From Pseudaeromonas aegiceratis (GTDB lineage: Bacteria; Pseudomonadota; Gammaproteobacteria; Enterobacterales; Aeromonadaceae): 64,000 nucleotides of DNA. Shown here in pieces: positions 53,450-62,404 of this stretch (positions within the stretch are counted from its first letter, which is position 1; each line of letters begins with the position of its first letter). The translations under genes were made by a program, and so were the position numbers. The notes under the pieces were generated by a model that saw only the letters and a program-made list of their open reading frames with translations, did no database searches and had not been told where the DNA came from. The stretch lies in NCBI RefSeq assembly GCF_046254905.1, contig NZ_CP158016.1, positions 1,240,001 through 1,304,000 on the forward strand, in the 5' to 3' direction.

Positions 53450-54778
53450 TTACAAGGACTTCATCAAGATTTTGGAACGCCGCTGGTAGTTGTACAGCTT
53501 CTGCTTCGCCACCGGCAGATCTGGGACTTCCACCGGCTCAAACCCTCGCTCCCGGAACCAGTGAATGGAACGAGTGGTCAGCACAAACAGCTTCTGCAGC
53601 CGCTGCAACCTGGCCTGCTCTTCAATCTTGGCCACCAGGCGGTCGCCACGGTTGGAGCTGCGGTAGTCCGGGTGGATGGCCACGCAGGCCATCTCGCCCA
53701 TGCCTTCCTCGGGGAAGGGGTAGAGGGCCGCACAGCCGATGACCATGCCGTCGCGCTCGATGATCTGGAACAGATCGATCTCCATCTCCAGCTGCTCCCG
53801 TGAACGACGCACCAGAATGCCTTCCTCTTCCATGGGGCGGATGAGATCCAAGATGCCGCCGATGTCATCTATGGTGGCACGCCGGGCCTGCTCGGCACTC
53901 TGCCGTACTATCTGGGTACCGATACCGTCTCGGGTGAACAGCTCCTGCAGCAAGGAACCGTCTTCCCGATAGCTCACCAGGTGGCTGCGGGGCACCCCGG
54001 CCCGGCAGGACTTGATGGCGGCCCGCATGTAACGGGCGGTACCCGAGCTGTCTTCGCCCTGGGCTTCCAGCTGTGCCAGGCACTCTTCGGCCTGCTCGGG
54101 AAAGAGTTCGGAGACCACGTGGCCTGCCTGGCCCACCACCCCCTGATTGGAGCAGAAGGCGATGAGCTTATCGGCCTTGAGGTGGATGGCCACCTGGGCC
54201 GCCAGATCTTCGGCATTGACGCTGAAGCTCTCGCCGGTCACCGAGAAGCCGATGGGGGAGATGAGGACCACGGCGTTGTGGTTGAGCTGGCCGTCGATGC
54301 CCTGGGTATCGATGCGGCGGACCCGGCCGCTGTGGCAATAGTCGATGCCATCGTCCACCCCCAGGGGTTGGGCGGTGACGAAGTTGCCGCTGACCACGTT
54401 GACCCGGGCGCCGGCCATGGGGGTATTCACCAGGCCCATGGAGAGCCGGGACATGATCTCCAGCTGCAGGCCGCCGCACACCTGCTTGATGATGCGGAAG
54501 CTGTCGCTGTCGGTGATGCGGATGCGCTTGTGAAAACGGGAGCGGATCCCGGCCTGGGCCAGCTGGTTGTCGATCTGCGGACGGGCGCCGAACACCAGCA
54601 CCAGGCGGATGCCCAGACTCTGCAACAGGGCGATGTCGGTCACTATGCTGTTGAAGTTTTCGTCGGCGATGGCTTCGCCGCCGATCATGATCACGAAGGT
54701 GGAGCCTCTGTGATGATTGACATAGGGAGTCGAGTGCCGAAAAGCATTCACCAATACTGCATCTCTTTCGCGAACCAT
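53450..54778 (-). CDS. argA: N-acetylglutamate synthase
   Basis: ArgA acetylates glutamate, the first step of arginine synthesis. The 442-residue protein has an amino-acid-kinase-like N-terminal domain that binds arginine as inhibitor (FVIMIGGEAIADENF, LVLVFGARPQIDNQL) and a C-terminal GNAT acetyltransferase domain (about 290-442; CVAIHPDYRSSNRGDRLVAKIEEQA with the acetyl-CoA loop). The arrangement and length match the classical E. coli enzyme. I see no clear ARG box upstream. Confidence 0.95.
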   Translation of the reverse strand: MVRERDAVLVNAFRHSTPYVNHHRGSTFVIMIGGEAIADENFNSIVTDIALLQSLGIRLVLVFGARPQIDNQLAQAGIRSRFHKRIRITDSDSFRIIKQVCGGLQLEIMSRLSMGLVNTPMAGARVNVVSGNFVTAQPLGVDDGIDYCHSGRVRRIDTQGIDGQLNHNAVVLISPIGFSVTGESFSVNAEDLAAQVAIHLKADKLIAFCSNQGVVGQAGHVVSELFPEQAEECLAQLEAQGEDSSGTARYMRAAIKSCRAGVPRSHLVSYREDGSLLQELFTRDGIGTQIVRQSAEQARRATIDDIGGILDLIRPMEEEGILVRRSREQLEMEIDLFQIIERDGMVIGCAALYPFPEEGMGEMACVAIHPDYRSSNRGDRLVAKIEEQARLQRLQKLFVLTTRSIHWFRERGFEPVEVPDLPVAKQKLYNYQRRSKILMKSL

Positions 54779-55013
54779 GGCCGGTATTCCAACAGAAAAA
54801 CTGGCGTTATGATGAGGAAAAATGCCAGGCTGCGCAAGTATATTTAGTCACTAAAAGTGACTTTTTATGTTTTTATGGATGGGGTGAGCTGAGCGCCAAA
54901 TCCTTGATCTGGCCCTATTTTGGCGGGGTTTTTGCCTTGAGCCGCGGGAGGACCTCTTCTTTAATAAAGAGGACGGTGACGGGCCTGGCGGCCGCATGAC
55001 TAAGGAGCAGTGC

Positions 55014-55679
55014 ATGGCGCACATGGCAGTCTGTTTGGATTTTGATGGCACCCTGGTGGACTCCGAGCCCCTGCATTATGCCGCCTGGGCAGAGGAGTTG
55101 TCAGTGTTTGGTGTGGCCTTGGATGAGGCAGAGTACCTGCGCCGTTTTGCCGGCATGGGGACCCTCAGCACCGCGGCCGTGCTGGCGCGGGAATTCAAGT
55201 TGGCGGTGTTGCCGGCGGAGCTGGCGGCCCGCAAGGGCGATCGCCTGATGACCCTGCTGACCACAGCCCTGCCGCGCAAGGAGGCGGGGGCCGATGAGCT
55301 GCTGGCGGGCCTTACGGAGTTGGGGGCCTCCCTGGCCCTGGTGACCGGCGCCTATCGCCACGAGGTGCTGCCGGTGCTCAAGGCCTTCGGCTGGCAGGAC
55401 TACTTTCAGGCGGTGATCACCCGGGACGACGTCACCCAGGCCAAGCCCCATCCCGAGCCCTATCAGCGGGCGGTGCGGGCCCTGGGGCGGGAGCCCTATC
55501 AGTGCTATGCGGTGGAGGATTCCGAGACCGGCATGCTCAGCGCCCTGCGGGCTGGACTCATGACTCTGGTGGTGACGCGGCCCGGGGTCACTTTGCCAGC
55601 ACGACCCGAGCCTTATCACAGCTTTATGCGTCTTTCCTCACTGATGACTTGGTTCCAGGCCCGACAACAGGCAGACTAG
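55014..55679 (+). CDS. HAD-superfamily phosphatase (beta-phosphoglucomutase-like)
   Basis: A 221-residue HAD hydrolase of subfamily IA. Motif I is CLDFDGTLVDSEP with the nucleophilic aspartate at about residue 8, motif II is LVTGAYR, motif III is the lysine in AKPHPEPYQRA and motif IV is AVEDSETGMLSAL. It acts on a small phosphorylated metabolite that cannot be named. I chose the ATG at 55014 because AAGGAG lies six bases upstream; the ATG at 54996 has no such site. The next gene follows after 44 bases and may be cotranscribed. Confidence 0.85.
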   Translation: MAHMAVCLDFDGTLVDSEPLHYAAWAEELSVFGVALDEAEYLRRFAGMGTLSTAAVLAREFKLAVLPAELAARKGDRLMTLLTTALPRKEAGADELLAGLTELGASLALVTGAYRHEVLPVLKAFGWQDYFQAVITRDDVTQAKPHPEPYQRAVRALGREPYQCYAVEDSETGMLSALRAGLMTLVVTRPGVTLPARPEPYHSFMRLSSLMTWFQARQQAD

Positions 55680-55723
55680 ATCGACGCGCCGGGAGTGCAT
55701 GGTTAGCAGGTGAGGATGTAGGG

Positions 55724-56194
55724 ATGATGTTGAGCAAGCAGGTCAGTTTCATCGTGGATAGCCGCGGTCATCGTCAGGCCGCCGTGGTACCCATCGACAT
55801 TTTCGACGAGCTGATGGCGTTGCAAAAGGCCCTGCAGGAGAGCCGTCCCGGCGAGCGCGAGCTGTATCATTTTCACGTCAAGGGGGCGGTGGCCAGCGGC
55901 TATCCGGTGGGGCAGCGCCAGCAGCCCGGCTTCATGCTGTTGGGGGGCTCTACCCTGGTGGCAGAGCAGGCCGACTCGCTGCGCGAGGCGGTGATCGACT
56001 TGCGGCAGAGCCTGTTGGCCAAGGGTCTCCTGGTGGTGGAAGCGCCGGGTTACCGCCTGACCGAGGACTACCTGTTCAACAGCCCCAGCCTGGCGGCCAG
56101 CCTGGTGGCGGGCAACAACCGCAGCGGCCTGGATGCCTGGCGCAACGAGACCGGCTTCAGCCTCAAGACGTCCGGCTTTGGCAAGAAGGAGTAG
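55724..56194 (+). CDS. DUF4357-containing protein with antitoxin-like N-terminus
   Basis: A 156-residue protein. The N-terminal 40 residues (VSFIVDSRGHRQAAVVPIDIFDELMALQKAL) look like the fold of Phd-type antitoxins. The C-terminal half fits DUF4357: LVVEAPGYRLTEDYLFNSPSLAASLVAG and GLDAWRNETGFSL. DUF4357 is often found attached to GIY-YIG nucleases and restriction-related proteins and may bind nucleic acid. Function here is unknown and no toxin partner is visible. Two ATGs in a row begin it. Confidence 0.7.
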   Translation: MMLSKQVSFIVDSRGHRQAAVVPIDIFDELMALQKALQESRPGERELYHFHVKGAVASGYPVGQRQQPGFMLLGGSTLVAEQADSLREAVIDLRQSLLAKGLLVVEAPGYRLTEDYLFNSPSLAASLVAGNNRSGLDAWRNETGFSLKTSGFGKKE

Positions 56195-56218
56195 GCGGCG
56201 TCACCGCCTACGGCTGCC

Positions 56219-58594
56219 ATGAGCCGACACCAGCCGGTGGAGGAAACCGGCTTCTTGTTGACTCGTCAGGCCCTGGATCGCCAGGGCCGCTGTGAGCTGC
56301 AGTTCTGGGTCACCACCGAGAGCGGGCCTGCCCTGTTGCGGGTTCCGGATCACGAACCTCTGTTTTTTCTCCCCCAGGCACAGCAGGCATTGGCTGCACG
56401 CCTGCTGCAGGACCATGGCCTGGCCGGCCGCTTGCGCCCCCTCTCCCTGAAGACGTTTGCCCAGCAGCCGGTCTGCGCCTGCTATTTCCCGAGCCTGAGC
56501 AGCGAGCACAGGGCGCGCACCCTGCTGACTCAGCAGGGGCTGGCGTTGCTGGAGGCGGATATTCGGGCGGTGGATCGCTACCTGATGGAGCGATTCATCA
56601 CCGCCGGGGTGCGCTTCACCGGCGAGGCGTATCAGCATGCCGGCTACCGGGAGGTCCTGGTCCAGCAACTGGCGCCGGCGGAGCACGCCTGGCAGGGCAA
56701 CGCCTTGTCGCTGGATGTGGAGTGCGCGCCGGATGGCCGTCTGCTGTGTGTCGGCCTGTGTGACCAAGACTGGCACACCGTCATCCTGGTGGGCTCGCCA
56801 CGGCCGGCGCCGGCGGATCTGCAGATCGAATGGGTCGCCGATGAGCGCAGCCTGCTGCAGCAACTGGGGGTCTGTCTGCGACAACGGGATCCGGATCTGC
56901 TGCTGGGCTGGAACCTGGTGAACTTTGATTGCCGGCTGCTGCTGCAGCGTCTGGCCCTGCATGGTCTGGCCGCCGATTGGGGACGGGCGGGCCAGCTGGC
57001 CCGTTTCTGGCCCTCGGCGGAGGGCAAGGACACGGGCACCCTGCTGTTGCCCGGCCGGGTGGCCATCGACGGCATCGCCGCCCTCAAGTCCGCCGGCATG
57101 CACTTTGATAGCTATGCCCTGGAGTCGGTGGCCCGCCAGGTGCTGGGGGAGGGCAAGGCGCTACAGGGAACCGCCGTGCAGCACCGCGAGCAGGCCATAG
57201 TGCAGTGGCATCAGCAGGATCCCGTGCAGCTGGCACGCTACAACCTGCAGGATTGTCGTCTGGTCTGGGAGCTGTTCGCGCGGCTGGCCCTGCTGCCGTT
57301 CCTGCAGCGCCGCGCCCAGCTCTCCGGGCTGGCGCTGGATCGGCCTGGCGGCTCGGTGGCCGCCTTCAGCCATCTCTATCTGCCCCGGCTGCATCGCCGC
57401 GGCTATGTGGCGCCAGATCGCCCCCAGGGGCCCATCACGCCCTCGCCGGGTGGCTATGTGATGGACTCGGTGCCTGGCCTGTACCGGCATGTGCTGGTGC
57501 TGGATTTCAAGAGTCTGTATCCCAGTCTCATCCGCACCTTCGCCATCGATCCCCTGGCATTGGTGGAGGGGCTGCGGCGGCAGGCGGACACCATTCCCGG
57601 TTTTCTGGCGGCCCGCTTCGCCCCCGAGGTGGCCATCCTGCCCGGGCTGCTGGCCCAGCTGTGGCAGGCGCGGGATCAGGCCAAGGCCCAGCAGGATGCC
57701 ATCCTCTCCCAGGCCATCAAGCTGCTGATGAACTCCTTTTACGGCGTCCTGGGCTCGCCGGGCTGCCGTTTCTTCGATGCGCGGCTGGCCTCCAGCATCA
57801 CGCTGCGTGGCCAATGGTTGATGCAGCAGAGTCGGCTCTGGTTGCAGGGGCAGGGCTATCAGGTGATCTATGGCGACACCGACTCCATCTTCGTCTGGTT
57901 GACGCCGGAGCAAGTCAGCGACCCAGAGCGTCAGGGGAGCGCGCTGGCGGCAACCATCAACGCCCATTGGCGGCAGCGGCTGGCCGACGAGTTTGGTGTC
58001 ACCTCCTGCCTGGAGCTGCAGTTTGAACGCCACTATGCTCGCTTCTTCATGCCTACCATCCGCGGCCAGGAGCAAGGCAGCAAGAAGCGCTACGCCGGCC
58101 TGGTCAGTGGGGCGCAAGGGGATGAGCTGATCTTCAAGGGGCTGGAGAGCATCCGCAGCGATTGGACCGAGTTGGCCAAGCAGTTCCAGCAGGGGTTGTA
58201 CTGGCGGGTATTTCACGATGAGGATGTGGCGGAGTTTGTGCAACAGATGGTGCATCAGACCCGGCAGGGCGAGCTGGATCACTGGCTCGTCTACCACAAG
58301 AAGCTGCGGCGGCCCCTGGCGGCCTATCGCCTGAGTCAGCCGCCTCACGTCAAGGCGGCCATCAAGCTGGAGGCGGCGCGACAGGCGGCCGGCTTGCCGC
58401 CCCTGTATACCCGGCGCGGCGAGATCGATTATTACCAGACCCTGGCGGGCCCCGAGCCCGTGGGCCATCGCCAGCAGGCCATCGACTATCAGCACTACAT
58501 CGACAAGCAGCTGCGGCCGGTGGCCGAGGCGATCCTGCCCTGGATTGGCCTGAGCTTTGACGGCCTGGCCGGCGAGCAGCTCAGCCTGTTCTAG
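56219..58594 (+). CDS. polB: DNA polymerase II
   Basis: This 791-residue family B polymerase is the damage-inducible Pol II used in replication restart and translesion synthesis. The 3'-5' exonuclease domain has SLDVECAPDG and LLGWNLVNFDCRLL. The polymerase has motif A LDFKSLYPSLIRTF, motif B IKLLMNSFYGVLGSPGCRFF and motif C YGDTDSIFVW. It ends in the beta-clamp-binding motif QLSLF. The length matches E. coli PolB (783). No clear LexA box lies directly upstream. Confidence 0.96.
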   Translation: MSRHQPVEETGFLLTRQALDRQGRCELQFWVTTESGPALLRVPDHEPLFFLPQAQQALAARLLQDHGLAGRLRPLSLKTFAQQPVCACYFPSLSSEHRARTLLTQQGLALLEADIRAVDRYLMERFITAGVRFTGEAYQHAGYREVLVQQLAPAEHAWQGNALSLDVECAPDGRLLCVGLCDQDWHTVILVGSPRPAPADLQIEWVADERSLLQQLGVCLRQRDPDLLLGWNLVNFDCRLLLQRLALHGLAADWGRAGQLARFWPSAEGKDTGTLLLPGRVAIDGIAALKSAGMHFDSYALESVARQVLGEGKALQGTAVQHREQAIVQWHQQDPVQLARYNLQDCRLVWELFARLALLPFLQRRAQLSGLALDRPGGSVAAFSHLYLPRLHRRGYVAPDRPQGPITPSPGGYVMDSVPGLYRHVLVLDFKSLYPSLIRTFAIDPLALVEGLRRQADTIPGFLAARFAPEVAILPGLLAQLWQARDQAKAQQDAILSQAIKLLMNSFYGVLGSPGCRFFDARLASSITLRGQWLMQQSRLWLQGQGYQVIYGDTDSIFVWLTPEQVSDPERQGSALAATINAHWRQRLADEFGVTSCLELQFERHYARFFMPTIRGQEQGSKKRYAGLVSGAQGDELIFKGLESIRSDWTELAKQFQQGLYWRVFHDEDVAEFVQQMVHQTRQGELDHWLVYHKKLRRPLAAYRLSQPPHVKAAIKLEAARQAAGLPPLYTRRGEIDYYQTLAGPEPVGHRQQAIDYQHYIDKQLRPVAEAILPWIGLSFDGLAGEQLSLF

Positions 58595-58611
58595 CGTTGG
58601 CGCGGGATAGG

Positions 58612-58935
58612 CTAGCCGCCAACCCAGCGGGTGGTGAAGCCGGCCTTGGCCAGTTCGGTCTCGATGATCTGCCGCTTGTCGCCCTGGATTTCGATGATGC
58701 CGTCCTTGAGGGCGCCGCCGGTGCCGCATTTCTTCTTCAGCAGGCTGGCGATGGACTTTTGCTGCGCGCTGGGCACCCCATGAATGGTGATGACGCCGGC
58801 CCCTTTGCGTCCCTTGGTCTCCCGCCGCAGCCGGACTATGCCGTCGGCGGCAAAGGGGGAGGCGCTGGCTTCGGCCTGGGTGATGAGATGTTGACCGTCG
58901 GTGGAATAGACCAGCCGGGAGTTGTTGTCGGCCAT
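58612..58935 (-). CDS. yciH: YciH, SUI1/eIF1-family translation factor
   Basis: A 107-residue protein with the SUI1 fold: VRLRRETKGRKGAGVITIHGV followed by LLKKKCGTGGALKDGIIEIQGDKR and a C-terminal LAKAGFTTRWVGG. It resembles E. coli YciH, which can affect initiation fidelity and stress-time translation. It is a single gene convergent with polB and divergent from feoA. Confidence 0.92.
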   Translation of the reverse strand: MADNNSRLVYSTDGQHLITQAEASASPFAADGIVRLRRETKGRKGAGVITIHGVPSAQQKSIASLLKKKCGTGGALKDGIIEIQGDKRQIIETELAKAGFTTRWVGG

Positions 58936-58977
58936 GGGCGGCTCCTGCGTATTCTGTAAGCAAAAGGTAAAGGTTAG

Positions 58978-59045
58978 TTGATCCAGATCACCCTTTTTTC
59001 TTTAGGGAATTCGACTATAATGGCGATTACTGAGAACCATTATCA
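58978..59045 (+). promoter_or_regulatory. feo promoter with FNR-like and Fur-like sites
   Basis: TTGATCCAGATCAC (58978-58991) differs from the FNR consensus TTGAT-N4-ATCAA in one base. TATAAT follows at 59016-59021, placing the FNR site near -42, the activating position. TGAGAACCATTATCA (59031-59045) fits the 7-1-7 Fur box and covers the start of the transcript. Expression should be highest without oxygen and when iron is short, as for E. coli feo. Confidence 0.75.
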
Positions 59046-59064
59046 ATGGTGTTAAGGAGTCTCC

Positions 59065-59292
59065 ATGCTGCTATCTGAACTGGAACCTGGCCGAGCGGCG
59101 CGCATCGGCAGCCTGGCGGGCGTCGAACCGGCGGTACGCCGCAAACTGATGGTCATGGGCCTCTTGCCCCACACCCAAGTCCGGCTGCTGCGCAGCGCGC
59201 CCTTTGGCGATCCGTTGCAGGTCGCGGCCGATGGTATCACGCTTTCCCTGCAGTTGGCGCTGGCCGGTCAGATCGAGGTGGAGTCCGTATGA
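59065..59292 (+). CDS. feoA: FeoA, ferrous iron transport accessory protein
   Basis: A 75-residue cytoplasmic SH3-like protein needed for FeoB activity. It has LEPGRAARIGSLAG, RKLMVMGLLPHTQVRLLRSAP and ADGITLSLQLALAGQIEVE, all typical. AAGGAG precedes the ATG and its stop overlaps the feoB start by four bases. Confidence 0.95.
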   Translation: MLLSELEPGRAARIGSLAGVEPAVRRKLMVMGLLPHTQVRLLRSAPFGDPLQVAADGITLSLQLALAGQIEVESV

Positions 59293-61559
59293 AGTGGCAT
59301 CTGGTAACCGTCGGCAACCCCAATAGCGGCAAGACCTCTTTGTTCAACGCCCTCACCGGTGCCAACCAGCACGTGGGGAACTGGAGCGGTGTCACGGTCG
59401 ACAAAAAGACCGGCACCTTTGAACAAGGCGGTGATCAGTTCGATATCGTCGACCTGCCGGGCATCTATGCCCTGGAAGGCCGGGAGGCCTCGGTGGACGA
59501 GCAGGTGGCCCTGGGCTATGTGCTGACCCACAAGCCGGATCTGGTGGTCAACGTGGTGGACGCCAGCAACCTGGCGCGCTCCCTCTACCTGACCCTGCAG
59601 CTGCGGGAGCTGGGCCTGCCGTTGCTGGTGGTGCTCAACAAGTCCGACGTGGTGGCAAAGCGCCACCAGACCATAGACGTGGCCGGGCTGAGTGCCGTGC
59701 TGGGCTGTCCCGTGGTGGCCCTGTCGGCCCATAACCGCAAGCAGACCCGCGCCCTCAAGGCCATGCTGGGGGCCATGATGGGCCAACCCCAGGCCCCGTT
59801 GGCGGGGCTGGATTATGGCGCCGAGCTGGAGCCTGTGATTGCCGAGCTGGCCGCCGGTCTGGCGCATCCGCACCTGACCGCCCGGGGCTGCGCCCTGCGC
59901 CTGCTGGAGGAGGATGCCCAGCTGGCCGGCAACCTGCAGCTGGCCCAGCCCGATGGGGTGATCAACCTGCGTAACCGGGCCAAGGCCCTGGTGGATCTGG
60001 ATCTGCACCTGGCGGATGTGCGCTATGGCTTCATTCATCAGCACTGCCAGGCCTGCCTCAAGCAACACGGCAAGCTGGGGGCCAGCGCCAGCGAGGTGCT
60101 GGATCGCTGGTTGCTCAACCGCTGGCTGGGGATCCCCATCTTCCTGGCGGTCATGTACCTGATGTTCATGTTCGCCATCAACGTGGGCAGTGCCTTCATC
60201 GACTTCTTCGACATCCTGGCCGGTGCCTTGTTTGTGGATGGCAGCCGCCATCTGCTGGCAGGGCTGGGCATGCCGGAGTGGCTGGTGGCCACCGTGTCCG
60301 ACGGCTTCGGCAGCGGTATCCAGACGGTGGCCACTTTCATCCCCGTCATCGGCTTCCTGTTCCTGTTCCTCTCCATGCTGGAAGCCTCCGGCTACCTGGC
60401 ACGGGCCGCCTTCGTGGTGGACAGGCTGATGCGTTACCTCGGCCTGCCGGGCAAGGCTTTCGTGCCCATGCTGATGGGCTTTGGCTGTACGGTGCCGGCG
60501 GTGATGTCGGCCCGTACCCTGAGCTCGGAGCGGGAGCGGCTCATCACCTCCGCCATGGCCCCCTTCATGTCCTGTGGCGCCCGCCTGCCTGTCTACGCCC
60601 TGTTCGCGGTGGCCTTCTTCCCCAACTCGGGACAGAACGTGGTCTTCGCCCTCTATCTCATCGGCATCCTGGTGGCGGTGCTCACCGGTCTGTTGCTGCG
60701 CCGTACCCTGCTGCCAGGCAAGAGCGAGTCCATGCTGATGGAGATGCCGGACTACGAGCTGCCGCGGCTGGGGAACATGCTGATCAAGACCTGGCACAAG
60801 CTGCGCGGCTTCGTGCTGGGCGCCGGCAAGACCATAGTGCTGGTGGTGGCGGTGCTGAACCTGTTCAACTCCCTGGGTACGGACGGCAGCTTCGGCCATC
60901 AGGACAGCGACAGCTCGGTGCTGAGCGTGGTGGCCCAGAAGGTGACCCCTGTGCTCTCGCCCTTGGGGGTGCAGCCGGACAACTGGCAGGCCACAGTGGG
61001 CATCATCACCGGGATCTTCGCCAAGGAGGCCGTGGTGGGCACCTTGAACAACCTGTATCAGACCCCGGGTGAGGATGAGGCCGCCGAGTTTGATCTGCTG
61101 GCCAGCCTCAAGGAGGCGCTGGCCACCATCCCCGCCAACCTGGCGGGCATCAACGCGGCGGATCCCATGGGGATCGAGCTGGGTGAAACGGCGGATCAGG
61201 CCACCGCCGCCGAGGAGCAGGCGGTGGACGTCTCCATCTTCGGCAACATGCAGACCCACTTCGCCGGCGCGGCCGGGGCCTTTGCCTACCTGCTGTTCGT
61301 GCTGCTGTACATGCCCTGTGCCGCCGCCATGGGGGCGCTGGTGCGGGAGACGGGGCGCAGCTGGGCGCTGTTCACCGCCATGTGGTGCAACCTGTGCGCC
61401 TTCATGGTCTCCACCCTCTACTACCAGCTCAGCCACCTGACGGTGCATCCGGTGCAGAGCGTGAGCTGGCTGTTGGCCTACGGTCTGGCCCTGGGGGCCA
61501 TCGTCTGGCTGCTGCGGCGCCGGGGGGCCCGCCTGTCCCGCAAGGTGGTGCTGTTATGA
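59289..61559 (+). CDS. feoB: FeoB, ferrous iron transporter
   Basis: FeoB is the Fe2+ permease of the inner membrane, driven or gated by its G domain. The 756-residue protein has G1 GNPNSGKTSLFN (about 9-20), G3 DLPGIYAL, G4 NKSD, then two Gate domains with many helices and the motif MGFGCTVPAVMSARTL containing the conserved cysteine. The core membrane region is followed by a C-terminal helix. It overlaps feoC. Confidence 0.97.
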   Translation: MKWHLVTVGNPNSGKTSLFNALTGANQHVGNWSGVTVDKKTGTFEQGGDQFDIVDLPGIYALEGREASVDEQVALGYVLTHKPDLVVNVVDASNLARSLYLTLQLRELGLPLLVVLNKSDVVAKRHQTIDVAGLSAVLGCPVVALSAHNRKQTRALKAMLGAMMGQPQAPLAGLDYGAELEPVIAELAAGLAHPHLTARGCALRLLEEDAQLAGNLQLAQPDGVINLRNRAKALVDLDLHLADVRYGFIHQHCQACLKQHGKLGASASEVLDRWLLNRWLGIPIFLAVMYLMFMFAINVGSAFIDFFDILAGALFVDGSRHLLAGLGMPEWLVATVSDGFGSGIQTVATFIPVIGFLFLFLSMLEASGYLARAAFVVDRLMRYLGLPGKAFVPMLMGFGCTVPAVMSARTLSSERERLITSAMAPFMSCGARLPVYALFAVAFFPNSGQNVVFALYLIGILVAVLTGLLLRRTLLPGKSESMLMEMPDYELPRLGNMLIKTWHKLRGFVLGAGKTIVLVVAVLNLFNSLGTDGSFGHQDSDSSVLSVVAQKVTPVLSPLGVQPDNWQATVGIITGIFAKEAVVGTLNNLYQTPGEDEAAEFDLLASLKEALATIPANLAGINAADPMGIELGETADQATAAEEQAVDVSIFGNMQTHFAGAAGAFAYLLFVLLYMPCAAAMGALVRETGRSWALFTAMWCNLCAFMVSTLYYQLSHLTVHPVQSVSWLLAYGLALGAIVWLLRRRGARLSRKVVLL

Positions 61560-61798
61560 TCTTGCACGAGGTGGGACAGAGCCTGCAGACGGCGGGGCGC
61601 CTGAGCCAGAAGGAGCTGGCCCGGCGGCACCGGATCCCCGAGGGCATGCTCGAGGGCATCATGGGGGTCTGGATGCGCAAGGGGCGGGTGCGTAAATGCC
61701 AGACCGGCGGCTGTCATGGCGGTTGTTGCAGCCAGCAGGCCGAGGTGGTGTACGAGTGGCTGCCCGAGGGCCAGATTGGCCTGGTGGTCTCCCCCTGA
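61556..61798 (+). CDS. feoC: FeoC, small iron-sulfur/winged-helix protein of the Feo system
   Basis: An 80-residue winged-helix protein (LSQKELARRHRIPEGMLEGIMGVWMRKGRVRK) with a cysteine cluster CQTGGCHGGCC that binds Fe-S or zinc and influences FeoB stability. The start overlaps the feoB stop (TTATGA). The gene is followed within 21 bases by a terminator that ends the feo operon. Confidence 0.92.
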   Translation: MILHEVGQSLQTAGRLSQKELARRHRIPEGMLEGIMGVWMRKGRVRKCQTGGCHGGCCSQQAEVVYEWLPEGQIGLVVSP

Positions 61799-61818
61799 TC
61801 CCCTAACGGGGTATACTG

Positions 61819-61852
61819 CGGGCTCCCTGTGCTGACACGGAGCCCGTTTTTT
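61819..61852 (+). terminator. Terminator of the feoABC operon
   Basis: CGGGCTCC / GGAGCCCG arms with a 12-base loop are followed by six T residues, which touch the ATG of the next gene. Confidence 0.85.
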
Positions 61853-62404
61853 ATGCGTCTTGCCCTGCTTTCCGATATTCATGGTGATCTGGCGGCCCTG
61901 GAGCAGGCCTTGCTGCAACTGGCGGCCTGGCAACCCCACTACTATCTGCTGTTGGGGGACCTGCTGAACCACGGTCCCCGCAATCCGGTTCCTGCCGGCT
62001 ATGACCCCATGGGGGTGGCGGCGCGCCTCAATGGCCTGCGCCAGCAGATCATCGCGGTGCGTGGCAACTGCGACAGCGAGGTGGATCAGATGCTGCTGCA
62101 GTTTCCCGTGCTGGCATCCCACAACCAGTTGCTGGTGGATGGCCACCGCTTCTTCATGACCCACGGTCACTGTCTGGCAGAGGAGGGCCTGCCGCTGACG
62201 TCAGCGGATCTGCTGCTCACCGGCCATACCCACAGGGTGCATTGGCAGAAGGATGGCCAGGGCCCCATGCGCTTTAACCCTGGGTCGCTTGCCATGCCGC
62301 GGGATGGCCAGCCTGCCAGCTATGGTCGCTATGAGGCGGATTGTCTGACCCTGGTGGAGCGGGATAGCGGCGCCGTGCTGGCGCAGTACAGTCTGACGGA
62401 TTAA
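61853..62404 (+). CDS. yfcE: YfcE-type metallophosphodiesterase
   Basis: A 183-residue calcineurin-like phosphodiesterase of the YfcE/MJ0936 family. The metal-binding motifs are LLSDIHGDLAAL (near the N-terminus), LLLGDLLNHGPRN, VRGNCDSE, THGH and LLTGHTHRV in order. The physiological substrate is unknown. I chose the ATG at 61853, the conserved N-terminus; it directly follows the feo terminator's T run and has no ribosome site. A GTG eight codons earlier is possible. TATACT at 61812-61817 may be its -10. Confidence 0.88.
   Translation: MRLALLSDIHGDLAALEQALLQLAAWQPHYYLLLGDLLNHGPRNPVPAGYDPMGVAARLNGLRQQIIAVRGNCDSEVDQMLLQFPVLASHNQLLVDGHRFFMTHGHCLAEEGLPLTSADLLLTGHTHRVHWQKDGQGPMRFNPGSLAMPRDGQPASYGRYEADCLTLVERDSGAVLAQYSLTD

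Noticed and set aside
54779..54860. ARG boxes upstream of argA
   Set aside because: No pair of TGAAT-N4-ATTCA-like sites is visible; TGACTAAATATACTTG shares too few positions.
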